Below are positions 1 through 7,107 of a stretch of 7,196 bases of DNA, in pieces (the stretch's first letter is position 1; each line of letters begins with the position of its first letter). The stretch spans positions 1 to 7,196 of the forward strand of contig SFLN01000098.1 in NCBI GenBank assembly GCA_004554555.1. The letters run 5' to 3'. Source of the DNA: [Eubacterium] saphenum (GTDB taxonomy: Bacteria > Bacillota > Clostridia > Oscillospirales > Ruminococcaceae). Under the pieces are notes generated by a model. That model saw nothing but the letters and a program-made list of their open reading frames with translations. It did not search any database and had not been told where the DNA came from. The position numbers and the translations under genes are program-made.

Positions 1-930
1 TGACAGGATTTTTGCCTTTTCGGGATTTTGCTTTGCTTCGTCAAGCGCTTTTTCGTATTCATCATTTTCCGCTGCCTCGGAGTGAAGCCCGTTTCTGTCC
101 ATTTCCATATACAAATCGCCCATCATAAGCGTGTGGTTGTTGAACGGGTGGAAAACGGTGCACTCCTTCGGGGTTTGCGCCAGCAGCAGAATTGCCTTCG
201 CGACATAATCTATCGGCGATAGCTCAAATGGCTTTTCAATCATCTCATACGGATATTTCCCGATAATCAGATTTGATTTCAGCCTTCCCATAAAGGTGTT
301 CGTGGTGAAGTTTATCTGATATTCGCCGTCGATTTCTCTTGCGGAGAGGTTGCCGACGCGCATTATCTTTGCGTTGAAGCCGCGCGTCACCTCATCGAGA
401 ATTGCGCGCTCGGAGAGGAATTTTGACATCGTGTATTTCGACGACTCCTGCTGTCTGAAATAAAGCTGCGTTTCTTGAAGCTTTGTGACATCGCCCTGTT
501 CACCGACAAAAATTCCGCCGATACTCATTGTAGAAACGTGGATAAGCCGCGCATTTGCACGCTTGCAGAAATCCACGGTGTTCAGCGCGCCGTAAAGGTT
601 TACGTCCTCGATATCCGTACCCTTTGAGAAGTGCTTGACGTTCGCTGCGCAGTTTATCACCGTATCAATCTTGAACTCAAGGAACTTGTCAAACGACTTG
701 CGGTCGGTTACGTCGCCGTTTAAAACGACAATTCTGTCGTGGTATTTCTCCTTGAGATTTTCCTCGAAGTAATAGTAGAACACGGAGTTCAGCCTTGATT
801 CAGCGGAATTTCCTCTCTTGTCGCGGAGCATACAGTAAATCTTGCCGCTGTAACCGTGGATAAGCTCGTAGAGAATATGAATTCCGAGGTAACCCGCCGC
901 GCCCGTGAGGAGCACATCGCCGATTTCCTG
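1..930 (-). other. Domain: terminal thioester reductase (R), NAD(P)H-dependent, truncated by the window, residues about 2055-2364+
   Basis: An extended short-chain dehydrogenase/reductase of the thioester-reductase type found at the end of some NRPSs and in Lys2/carboxylic acid reductases. The Rossmann nucleotide motif is TGAAGYLG (2063-2070). Catalytic candidates are Thr2188 in HVSTMS (2185-2190) and the YxxxK pair Tyr2220/Lys2224 (YTMSK). RVGN (2245-2248), SPIDYVA (2292-2298) and VFHPFN (2313-2318) are conserved elsewhere in this family. It should reduce the thioester on carrier 2 by hydride transfer and release an aldehyde; whether it goes on to the alcohol cannot be read from sequence. 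All active-site motifs are present, and only the C-terminal part lies beyond the window. Confidence 0.95.
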
Positions 931-3900
931 CATTTTGCCGTTTTTGAAGCAGTCGAGGTTGTTCTGAGCGAGGAGCTTGTTGATTTCGCTGTAATCAAAA
1001 TTGCCCAAATCGTCAAGCTCGTTCTCCTGCGCGTCCTTATCAAACAGCTTTGCAAGCGCCGCGGGAGTGGGATTTGCGAAAACATCGCCGTAGGAAATGT
1101 TGATGCCCGCCTTGTTCGCCAGAATGACAATTCTCGTTACCGTAAGCGAGTTTCCGCCGATATCGAAGAAGCTGTCGTCGGCGTAAACCTTGTCAAGCTC
1201 CAAAACCTTTGCGAAGATATCGCAGAGCGTTTTTTCATACTTGGTTTTCGCCTCGGCACCGCTCTTTTTGCTTGCGGAAATCGGCTCTGGGAGCAGCTTT
1301 GTGTTGATTTTGCCGTTCGGCGTGAGCGGCATACTTTCAAGCTGAACATAAGCAGTCGGTATCATATAATCGGTGAGCGTTTTTTCAAGCTCGCCTCTGA
1401 TAAACTCCTCGCTGAGCTGCGTTTCCGCAGTAAAATACGCGCAGATTGCGTCCGTTTTGTTCACCTTTCGGATAAGAGCAATCGCGCTCTTCACTCCGCT
1501 GACATTCGACAGGCACTTTTCAATTTCACCAAGTTCAATACGCAGCCCGCGCAGTTTAACTTGATTATCTGTTCTGCCGAGGATTACCACATCGCCGTTT
1601 TTCGTCCACTTTGCGTAGTCACCCGAGCGGTAGGTTCTCTCGCCGTTAAACTCGATGAACGCTTTTTTCGTCTGCTCGGGGAGCTTGTTGTAGCCCTTTG
1701 CAACACCAACTCCCGATATCAGAAGCTCGCCGACAACACCCACGGGAAGCAGATTTCCGTCGGTATCGACAATGTGCTCGATGTAGTTCAGAAGCGGCTT
1801 TCCGACCGATATTTCTTCTGCGTTTGTCAAATCCTTGCAGTTGGAGGAAACGGTGATTTCGGTAGGACCGTAGGTGTTGAGGATTGTCGCCGAGGTCTTT
1901 TCGCGGAGGAGCTGAAGTAGCTTGTCGGGGTATTTTTCACCGCCCGAGAGGATAACCTTGCAGTTCGTCATTGCCTCGGCAAATTCATCAAGCTCCATAT
2001 ATTGAAGCAGACGTGACGGAGTTGAGTTGAACACGTCAACCTTGTTTTCTTTCAGCAGCCGAGCAAGCGCGAGGGGATTGACCGTCTGTTCATCATCGGC
2101 GAAAACAAGCGTCAAGCCGTTGCAGAGGGACAGAACGGTTTCCTTGAGCGACATATCGAACGAAACGGTTGTAACCGAGCCGTAAACGCTGCCCTTGTCT
2201 ATGATGTTTTTAACGTGAGTGTTGGCGTCGCTGTATGTAAGATAATTGCAAATTCCCTTGTGCCGCAGCATAACGCCTTTCGGCTTGCCCGTTGAACCGG
2301 AGGTGTAGATGAGGTAAGCCAAATCCTCGCCGCAAACGTCAATGTTCGGATTTTCGGCGTTCCCGCCCGCAAGCAGCTCGTCAGCATTCACGGTTTTGTC
2401 GTACTCGCCGAGCAAATCCTCCTCGGTTATCACAAAATCCGCTTCGCTGTCCTCGATAATGCTGTCGATACGCTCCTTCGGGTAATCGGGGCAGGTGGGG
2501 ATAAACGCGCCGCCCGCTTTCAGTATACCGAAAATCGTGGTGAAAATTTTCGAGGTTCTTTCAAGCAAAACAACCGCTTTCCCGCCCTTTTTGAAGCCCT
2601 TTGCGATAAGCGAATTTGCGGTAATATTCGCAAGGCGGTCAAACTCGCGGTAGGTAAGCGTTTTGTCGCAGGCAACAAGCGCGATTTTGTCGGGAGTTTT
2701 TGCCGCCTGTTTCTCGAACATTTTGTGGAGAAGTTCATCTTCAACGGGTGAAAGCAGGGTAGAGGAGAAGCTCTTGATTTCACGGAGCTGTTCATCATCG
2801 AGCAGCGAAACGCTTCTGATTTTGCCGCTCGGGTTGCCGACAATCTGCTTAACCGCGTTCAAAATCGAGCTTGCGAGCGTCTCCATAAGCTCGCCGGAGT
2901 AAAGCGCGTCGTTATAGTGAATGACAACGCTCGGCTTGCCGTCGAGGTTTTCAATGCGGATTGAAACCTTGAATTTTGACTTTTCAAGTTCGAGAATATT
3001 TTTCTGAACCGAGTATCCGTCAATGACAAGCTCGTCGGTCACGCCGAGCTGATACTCGTACATAATGTTCGGCGCGTAGCCAAATTTCGCGCAGATTTTC
3101 GCGTAAGGATAAATCTCGTTTTCGATTGCGCCCGTAAACGCAGCCTTTGTTTTTTGAACGAAATCGAGCGCGGAAACGTCCTCGACTTCAATTCCCACGG
3201 GCAAGGTCTTGACGAACATACCGAAGCTGTCCGCAAGGCGCATATCGCTTCTGCCGTTGCTTATGGTGCTGAGGAAAACGTTTCGGCTGTTCACGAAGCG
3301 TGAAACCGCGTAGAATGAACCCGCGAGGAAAAGCTGAGCGGGAGTGACGCTGTTTTGGGCGCAGAATTCCTCGATAATCGGCATTTCAAACGGGATTGCA
3401 GCCTCGCCGCAGCCGCCGTTTTCGGGCAGTCCGCCAAGGTCGGGAGTTATCTCCGAAGCCGACTCAAAGTTCGCGAGCATTTTGTCGAAAAAGCTCTCTG
3501 CAGCGCGGTATTCCTCGCCGTTTTCAGCCTTAATCTCGTCCTCAACGTAATCAAAATAAGTGTATTCCTCGGGCTTAACCTCGCCGCTCTCGTATACCGT
3601 TTTGAGCTGAGTTAAAAGTATATTCAGCGAGCCGCCGTCGAAAATGAGGTGGTGGAAATCGAGCAGAAGATAGACATTTTCCTCGGTCTGCGCAAGCATT
3701 ATTCTGAAAAGCGGCGCTTTTTGCAGATTAAACTGCTTAACAAAGTCGTTTTTCAGCTCGGAAAGCTGTTCCTCCGTGATATGTTTAACGGGAATATCAA
3801 TCGCGGTATTTTCGGGATAAACCTGCTCCACGTCATCGTTTTGAGTTGAAAGGTGAGTGAAGACATAAGGGTGCGCGAGGACAACCTTCTTGACGCTCTC

Positions 3901-6900
3901 TGAAAGCCTGCTGACATCAACGGTTTTCGGGAATTTCAGCATTGACGGAATGTTATAAAGCGCGCTGAAAGGATTTCTCATACAGTCGAGATAAACGCCG
4001 AGCTGCGTTTTTGACAGCGGATAAGCGGACTTGTACGCATTTTGCGATTTCTGCGGCTGAACCGAGAAATTCCCGCTCAGGATGAAATCCTGTATTTCGT
4101 TTTCCAGCGAAACAACCGAAAATCCCTTCATCAGCTTCTTGACCTTCGCTTCGTAGCCAAACTGCTTGTTCAGCTCCACGGCAAGCTTGATGATAGACAG
4201 CGAGTTCATTCCCGCGCGCAAAAGGTCCTCGGAAACGGAAAAGTCATCGTGCCCGATAATTTTCGCGACAATCTCGGAAATCCTCTTTTCAAGCACAGTC
4301 AGAGGTCTTGACGGCTCGGTGCTTTCTTGTTCTTTGGACGCGGGCTTGATTTCAAGCAGCTTTCTCTTGTCAACCTTACCGTTGACCGTGAGCGGAATTT
4401 CATCTATCTGCATAGTCGCCTCGGGCACCATATAGTAAGGCTTGCGGCTCTCGATAAACTCGTTGAGCTTTGAGATGTCAATTTTTTCATCGGCGGTGAT
4501 GTACGCATTTATGGACTGTCCGCCCGAGGGAAGACTGCGCGCGATAACGGCGGCGTTCTTTATACCGTCAAATTCGCGGATAACCTTTTCGACTTCCGAC
4601 AGCTCAATTCTGAACCCGCGGATTTTCACCTGCCCGTCGTTTCTTCCGACAAAATCGATGTTTCCGTCGGGCAGATAACGCACGATATCGCCTGTTCTGT
4701 AAACGCGCTCATAGCCATTTTCCTCGGTGAACGGGTTCTTGATGAAAGATTTCTCGTTCTGCTCGGGGCGGTTCAGATAGCCTCTCGAAACGCCGCAGCC
4801 CGCTATCCAAAGCTCACCGGGAACGCACGGCGGCAAAATTCTGCCGTGTTTATCGACAACGTAAAGTTTGGTGTTGTCGAGCGCTTTTCCTATCGGCACA
4901 CGAAGATAATTTTTGTCAACCTCAAAGGAAGTTACACAAATCGTACATTCGGTAGGACCATAAATATTGACGAAATCAAAGCTCTTCTCGGGATATGTGG
5001 GCACGAGCTTTTCACCGCCGACCGAAAGATATTTCAGGGTTTTGCAGTTTGCTTCGAGCGCAAATTGTCTGCCGACCTGCGTGGTCATAAAGCTATGGGT
5101 GATTTCGTTGTCGTTGAAGAATTTCTCCATCGCCATCAGGTCAAGACGGATATCCTCGCTTATGATATACAGCGCTGCGCCCGCCGTGAGCGTGGGGTAC
5201 ATATCCATCATATTCGCGTCAAAGCCGAAGCTTGCGTATGCGGCAACTCTCGACTGCGCCGTTAAATTGTAGAAATTTCTGTACCAGCTGCAGAAGGAAG
5301 CAATATTTCCGTGCTCCAGCATTACGCCTTTCGGTACGCCGGTTGAACCCGAGGTGTAAAGCAAGATAAACAAATCCTGCGGCGTGGGACTTTCGGGGAT
5401 TTTCGTGCACTCGGGGAGCACAGGGATTTCGTCCAAAAGCAGAACTTTTCCGCTGTAATTCGGCACTCTGTCAAGCAGCTGTTTATCGGCAATCAGCAGC
5501 TTCGCGTCTGCGTCTTTCAGCATAAATTCAAGTCGCTCCGACGGATAAGACGGGTCAAGCGGCTGATACGCGCAGCCTGCTTTTGAAGCGCCCATCGCCG
5601 CGATAACCATATACTCGCAGCGCGGTATAAGTATCGACACAACGTCCTCTCTGCCGATGCCGAGCGATGAAATATACCCCGCAATCTTGTCGGAAATCTC
5701 GTCAACCTGCTTGTATGTATAACGCTTGTCGAGGTACACAACCGCTGTATTTTCGGGATTTTTCTCCGCCTGTTCACGGAATAAATCAACAACGGTTTTG
5801 CTCGTATCGTAGGCTTTTTCCGTCCTGTTAAAGCTGTCGATAAGGGCAAGCTGTTTGCTGTCGGCAAGGTCGATTTCGCTCAAATTTTGCTTGTTCAAGA
5901 ACTCGCAAACTGCCTTTTCAAAGCAGCGCGCGAAAATCAGAATTGTATCTTCCTCGAACAAATCCACCCTGTATTCAAGCGTTGCAAAAAATCCGCCGTT
6001 TTCTCTGTACACCTCAAACGTTATCGCAGATTTGGGGTCGGTCGAGTCAATTCTCTCCACGGAAACCTGCTTGCCGCCGCAGTTTACGCTATGCAAAACG
6101 TCGCCCTGATATGTGAAAAGCACCTTCGGATTTATCTGCAAATCCGCGCAAACGTCCGCATAGGAATACAAATCGTATTTTCTGTTGTTGTCAAGCTGAA
6201 CGTCGATGCCGCGAAGATATTGCGCGATATCGTCGGTTTTTTCGTTGCAGTAAACGGGAAAAGTCTTGACGAACATTCCGCAGCTATTCGCGAGTTTCGG
6301 GCTTCTGCCGTTGAAGATTGTTGAGAAGAGGCTCTCCTCTGCGCCTGCAAATTTTCCCAGAACAAACCCGAACACACCCGTGAAAAAAGCGCTTGTTTTC
6401 ATTCCTTTGGCGCGGGAAAAGTTTTTGATATCGTCGGCACTGAACGCGCTGAAATCAAAGCGGATTTTCCTGACCTTGGGATTGCCTTCGTTTTTATCGC
6501 TAATCGGAACGCTTTCCAACTCCAGCCCGCTGAAAACGGATTCATAATATTTTTTCGCCTCGTCAAATTCGGGAGTTGAACGGAGCTCAAGTTCCTCCTC
6601 GGAAACATCGTTTCCGGTGAAAGACTCGGGCTCGAGCGGCTCCCCGTTCAGCACTTTATTTACATCTTCAATAAGCACACGCACGGAAAAGCCGTCAAAA
6701 ATGATATGGTGAAAGTTCCAACATAGCACTACCGCACATTCCGTCTTGACGATACAGCATCTGTACAGCCTGTCGTTCAGCAAATCAAACGGCTGAACAA
6801 GCGCCTGCTTGTCAAAGTCCGCAGAGTTCATTTCCTTGACCTCAACCGCCGCGGGCTCGTCGCAAATGCTCTTGCAGACGTTTCCGTTTTCATCAAAACT

Positions 6901-7092
6901 GAGGCGGGATTTGAGATAAGGGTGATTGTCGATTGCCTTTTCAACGGCTGCTTTCAGTTTTTCGGCATCGGTGTCCTTGTCAAACAGAAAATTTCGTGCG
7001 ACAGCATACGCCGTGCTTTTTGGATTTTGCGCAAAGTCAACGTAAATTCCGTACTCCGTTTTTGACAGAACAGTCTTTTTTTGATTATTCAT
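1..7092 (-). CDS. Two-module nonribosomal peptide synthetase with terminal reductase (C-A-T-C-A-T-R), 3' end cut by window
   Basis: A cytoplasmic multidomain enzyme that assembles a dipeptide on two carrier domains and releases it by reduction. The ATG at 7092..7090 opens a frame of 2364 codons that runs off the window with no stop, frameshift or interruption. In order: condensation 1 (HHIIFDG 128-134), adenylation 1 (YTSGSTG 579-585, YGPTE 711-715, YRTGD 798-802, NGK with Lys906), carrier 1 (Ser964), condensation 2 (HHLIFDG 1147-1153), adenylation 2 (YTSGSTG 1596-1602, YGPTE 1741-1745, Lys1928), carrier 2 (Ser1982), reductase (GAAGYLG 2064-2070, YTMSK 2220-2224). The start is fixed by a Shine-Dalgarno 6 nt upstream and by an in-frame TAA at 7107..7105. 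Reductase domains of this family suggest that several tens of residues are missing. The domain calls are secure. That the product is an N-acyl dipeptide aldehyde is inferred, by analogy with reductase-ending NRPSs of gut Clostridia. Both carriers need a phosphopantetheinyl transferase, which is not in this window. Confidence 0.97.
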   Translation of the reverse strand, partial: MNNQKKTVLSKTEYGIYVDFAQNPKSTAYAVARNFLFDKDTDAEKLKAAVEKAIDNHPYLKSRLSFDENGNVCKSICDEPAAVEVKEMNSADFDKQALVQPFDLLNDRLYRCCIVKTECAVVLCWNFHHIIFDGFSVRVLIEDVNKVLNGEPLEPESFTGNDVSEEELELRSTPEFDEAKKYYESVFSGLELESVPISDKNEGNPKVRKIRFDFSAFSADDIKNFSRAKGMKTSAFFTGVFGFVLGKFAGAEESLFSTIFNGRSPKLANSCGMFVKTFPVYCNEKTDDIAQYLRGIDVQLDNNRKYDLYSYADVCADLQINPKVLFTYQGDVLHSVNCGGKQVSVERIDSTDPKSAITFEVYRENGGFFATLEYRVDLFEEDTILIFARCFEKAVCEFLNKQNLSEIDLADSKQLALIDSFNRTEKAYDTSKTVVDLFREQAEKNPENTAVVYLDKRYTYKQVDEISDKIAGYISSLGIGREDVVSILIPRCEYMVIAAMGASKAGCAYQPLDPSYPSERLEFMLKDADAKLLIADKQLLDRVPNYSGKVLLLDEIPVLPECTKIPESPTPQDLFILLYTSGSTGVPKGVMLEHGNIASFCSWYRNFYNLTAQSRVAAYASFGFDANMMDMYPTLTAGAALYIISEDIRLDLMAMEKFFNDNEITHSFMTTQVGRQFALEANCKTLKYLSVGGEKLVPTYPEKSFDFVNIYGPTECTICVTSFEVDKNYLRVPIGKALDNTKLYVVDKHGRILPPCVPGELWIAGCGVSRGYLNRPEQNEKSFIKNPFTEENGYERVYRTGDIVRYLPDGNIDFVGRNDGQVKIRGFRIELSEVEKVIREFDGIKNAAVIARSLPSGGQSINAYITADEKIDISKLNEFIESRKPYYMVPEATMQIDEIPLTVNGKVDKRKLLEIKPASKEQESTEPSRPLTVLEKRISEIVAKIIGHDDFSVSEDLLRAGMNSLSIIKLAVELNKQFGYEAKVKKLMKGFSVVSLENEIQDFILSGNFSVQPQKSQNAYKSAYPLSKTQLGVYLDCMRNPFSALYNIPSMLKFPKTVDVSRLSESVKKVVLAHPYVFTHLSTQNDDVEQVYPENTAIDIPVKHITEEQLSELKNDFVKQFNLQKAPLFRIMLAQTEENVYLLLDFHHLIFDGGSLNILLTQLKTVYESGEVKPEEYTYFDYVEDEIKAENGEEYRAAESFFDKMLANFESASEITPDLGGLPENGGCGEAAIPFEMPIIEEFCAQNSVTPAQLFLAGSFYAVSRFVNSRNVFLSTISNGRSDMRLADSFGMFVKTLPVGIEVEDVSALDFVQKTKAAFTGAIENEIYPYAKICAKFGYAPNIMYEYQLGVTDELVIDGYSVQKNILELEKSKFKVSIRIENLDGKPSVVIHYNDALYSGELMETLASSILNAVKQIVGNPSGKIRSVSLLDDEQLREIKSFSSTLLSPVEDELLHKMFEKQAAKTPDKIALVACDKTLTYREFDRLANITANSLIAKGFKKGGKAVVLLERTSKIFTTIFGILKAGGAFIPTCPDYPKERIDSIIEDSEADFVITEEDLLGEYDKTVNADELLAGGNAENPNIDVCGEDLAYLIYTSGSTGKPKGVMLRHKGICNYLTYSDANTHVKNIIDKGSVYGSVTTVSFDMSLKETVLSLCNGLTLVFADDEQTVNPLALARLLKENKVDVFNSTPSRLLQYMELDEFAEAMTNCKVILSGGEKYPDKLLQLLREKTSATILNTYGPTEITVSSNCKDLTNAEEISVGKPLLNYIEHIVDTDGNLLPVGVVGELLISGVGVAKGYNKLPEQTKKAFIEFNGERTYRSGDYAKWTKNGDVVILGRTDNQVKLRGLRIELGEIEKCLSNVSGVKSAIALIRKVNKTDAICAYFTAETQLSEEFIRGELEKTLTDYMIPTAYVQLESMPLTPNGKINTKLLPEPISASKKSGAEAKTKYEKTLCDIFAKVLELDKVYADDSFFDIGGNSLTVTRIVILANKAGINISYGDVFANPTPAALAKLFDKDAQENELDDLGNFDYSEINKLLAQNNLDCFKNGKMQEIGDVLLTGAAGYLGIHILYELIHGYSGKIYCMLRDKRGNSAESRLNSVFYYYFEENLKEKYHDRIVVLNGDVTDRKSFDKFLEFKIDTVINCAANVKHFSKGTDIEDVNLYGALNTVDFCKRANARLIHVSTMSIGGIFVGEQGDVTKLQETQLYFRQQESSKYTMSKFLSERAILDEVTRGFNAKIMRVGNLSAREIDGEYQINFTTNTFMGRLKSNLIIGKYPYEMIEKPFELSPIDYVAKAILLLAQTPKECTVFHPFNNHTLMMGDLYMEMDRNGLHSEAAENDEYEKALDEAKQNPEKAKILS
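1033..1251 (-). other. Domain: peptidyl carrier (thiolation) domain T2, residues about 1948-2020
   Basis: It holds the dipeptidyl thioester just before reductive release. The phosphopantetheine site is Ser1982 (codon 1147-1149) in DDSFFDIGGNSLTV (1972-1985), a textbook carrier motif. The helix that follows (TRIVILANKAG) is also typical. A roughly 40-residue linker with acidic and Asn/Gln-rich stretches (DYSEINKLLAQNN, about 2033-2045) leads into the reductase. Confidence 0.94.
1279..2748 (-). other. Domain: adenylation domain A2, possibly acidic substrate (Glu-like), residues about 1449-1938
   Basis: It selects and activates the second amino acid, which becomes the reduced C-terminal residue. 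Motifs: A3 YTSGSTGKPKG (1596-1606), A4 FDMSLKE (1645-1651), A5 YGPTE (1741-1745), A7 YRSGD (1821-1825), A8 beginning GRTDNQVKLRG, and A10 LTPNGK with catalytic Lys1928. By-eye alignment to GrsA gives the pocket Asp1646, Met1647, Lys1650, Asn1689, Leu1715, Gly1717, Thr1740, Val1748, Ser1749, plus Lys1928: DMKNLGTVS(K). Lys at the third position also occurs in the classic bacterial Glu code DAKDLGVVDK, and a positive charge there suits a carboxylate side chain. Several other positions resemble an ornithine code that has Glu at that site. An acidic residue is my preferred inference, with low to moderate certainty. Confidence 0.93.
2749..4029 (-). other. Domain: condensation domain C2 (peptide-bond forming), residues about 1022-1448
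   Basis: It joins the acyl-aminoacyl chain on carrier 1 to the amino acid on carrier 2. It begins YPLSKTQLGVYLD (1024-1036), a standard C1 motif. The catalytic motif HHLIFDG is intact (1147-1153, catalytic base His1148). GMFVKTLPV (1291-1299) is the conserved late motif, and YPYAKICAKFG (1328-1338) stands where other C domains have the YPFE region. No epimerization domain precedes it, so it is expected to act as an LCL-type domain accepting an L-configured donor. That subtype call is inferred from context, not from a diagnostic motif. Confidence 0.92.
4093..4311 (-). other. Domain: peptidyl carrier (thiolation) domain T1, residues about 928-1000
   Basis: It carries the first aminoacyl or acyl-aminoacyl intermediate on a 4'-phosphopantetheine arm. 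The attachment serine is Ser964 (codon 4201-4203) in the sequence DLLRAGMNSLSI, where the usual GGxS signature is replaced by GMNS. The helix after the serine (IIKLAVELNKQFG) is normal. A short linker rich in Ser and Gln (about 1005-1020) joins it to C2. Confidence 0.9.
4348..5802 (-). other. Domain: adenylation domain A1, predicted hydrophobic amino acid, residues about 431-915
   Basis: It activates an amino acid as the aminoacyl-AMP and loads it on carrier 1. Core motifs seen: A3 YTSGSTGVPKG (579-589), A4 FDANMMD (624-630), A5 YGPTE (711-715), A7 YRTGD (798-802), A8 from GRNDGQVKIRG (816 onward) and A10 LTVNGK with catalytic Lys906. Aligning by eye to GrsA PheA gives the pocket Asp625, Ala626, Met629, Phe668, Ser690, Gly692, Ile710, Ile718, Cys719, plus Lys906: DAMFSGIIC(K). 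Asp at the first position indicates an ordinary alpha-amino acid. The remaining residues are non-polar or small, so I infer an aliphatic or other hydrophobic substrate. The match to known codes is not close enough to name one. Position 668 is the least certain, because this strand lacks the usual proline (MTTQVG). Confidence 0.93.
5803..7071 (-). other. Domain: condensation domain C1 (putative starter/acylating C domain), residues about 8-430
   Basis: The domain begins only about 8 residues from the protein start (SKTEYGIYVDF, 10-20), so no carrier domain precedes it in this polypeptide. The catalytic HHxxxDG motif is intact as HHIIFDG (128-134), with His129 the expected catalytic base. FNGRS (260-264) and GMFVKTFPV (272-280) match the later C-domain core motifs. 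The usual motif with an Arg-Asp pair before the next strand is not recognisable; the region reads NPKVLFTYQG near residues 321-330. An N-terminal C domain normally takes an acyl-CoA, an acyl carrier protein thioester, or a donor from a separate protein. I infer N-acylation of the first residue. The boundaries are approximate. Confidence 0.9.
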
Positions 7093-7098
7093 TTTAAG

Positions 7099-7106
7099 CA
7101 CCTCTT
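7099..7106 (-). promoter_or_regulatory. Ribosome binding site of the NRPS gene
   Basis: Read on the minus strand, AAGAGGTG lies 6 nt (CTTAAA) before the ATG at 7092. It is close to the consensus AGGAGGTG, with good spacing. It decides the start: the only other in-frame start codon before the TAA at 7107..7105 is a GTG at 7101..7099, which lies inside this site itself. Confidence 0.85.
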
Positions 7107-7107
7107 A

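Noticed and set aside
1..930. The terminal domain as a stand-alone reductase, or the whole gene as a Lys2-type aminoadipate reductase or carboxylic acid reductase
   Set aside because: The reductase is in frame and continuous with carrier 2, and two condensation domains with intact HHxxxDG motifs mark a peptide synthetase, not a single-module A-T-R enzyme.
789..1130. Minus-strand open frame of 113 codons, and similar ones at 2520-2843, 5517-5867 and 6132-6377
   Set aside because: They are alternative frames inside the NRPS with Arg/Ser/Thr-rich translations typical of off-frame reading.
856..1920. Plus-strand open frame of 354 codons as a gene
   Set aside because: It is the in-register complement of the T2/A2 region of the NRPS, has no visible ribosome site or family motif, and the minus-strand protein is unmistakable.
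1279..2748. A2 as an ornithine-activating domain, because its pocket partly matches DMENLGLINK
   Set aside because: The Glu expected at the position that would meet a basic side chain is replaced by Lys1650, which should repel a second positive charge.
4846..5265. Plus-strand open frame of 139 codons, and similar ones at 3355-3615, 4042-4311 and 5887-6324
   Set aside because: These lie opposite conserved A and C domain motifs and give low-complexity, motif-free translations, so they are shadows of the NRPS.
7099..7101. GTG as an alternative NRPS start
   Set aside because: It lies inside the Shine-Dalgarno sequence and has no ribosome site of its own; the ATG at 7092 has ideal spacing.
7093..7107. 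Promoter or terminator between the two genes
   Set aside because: The 15-nt gap holds only the ribosome binding site, with no room for -35/-10 boxes or a hairpin.
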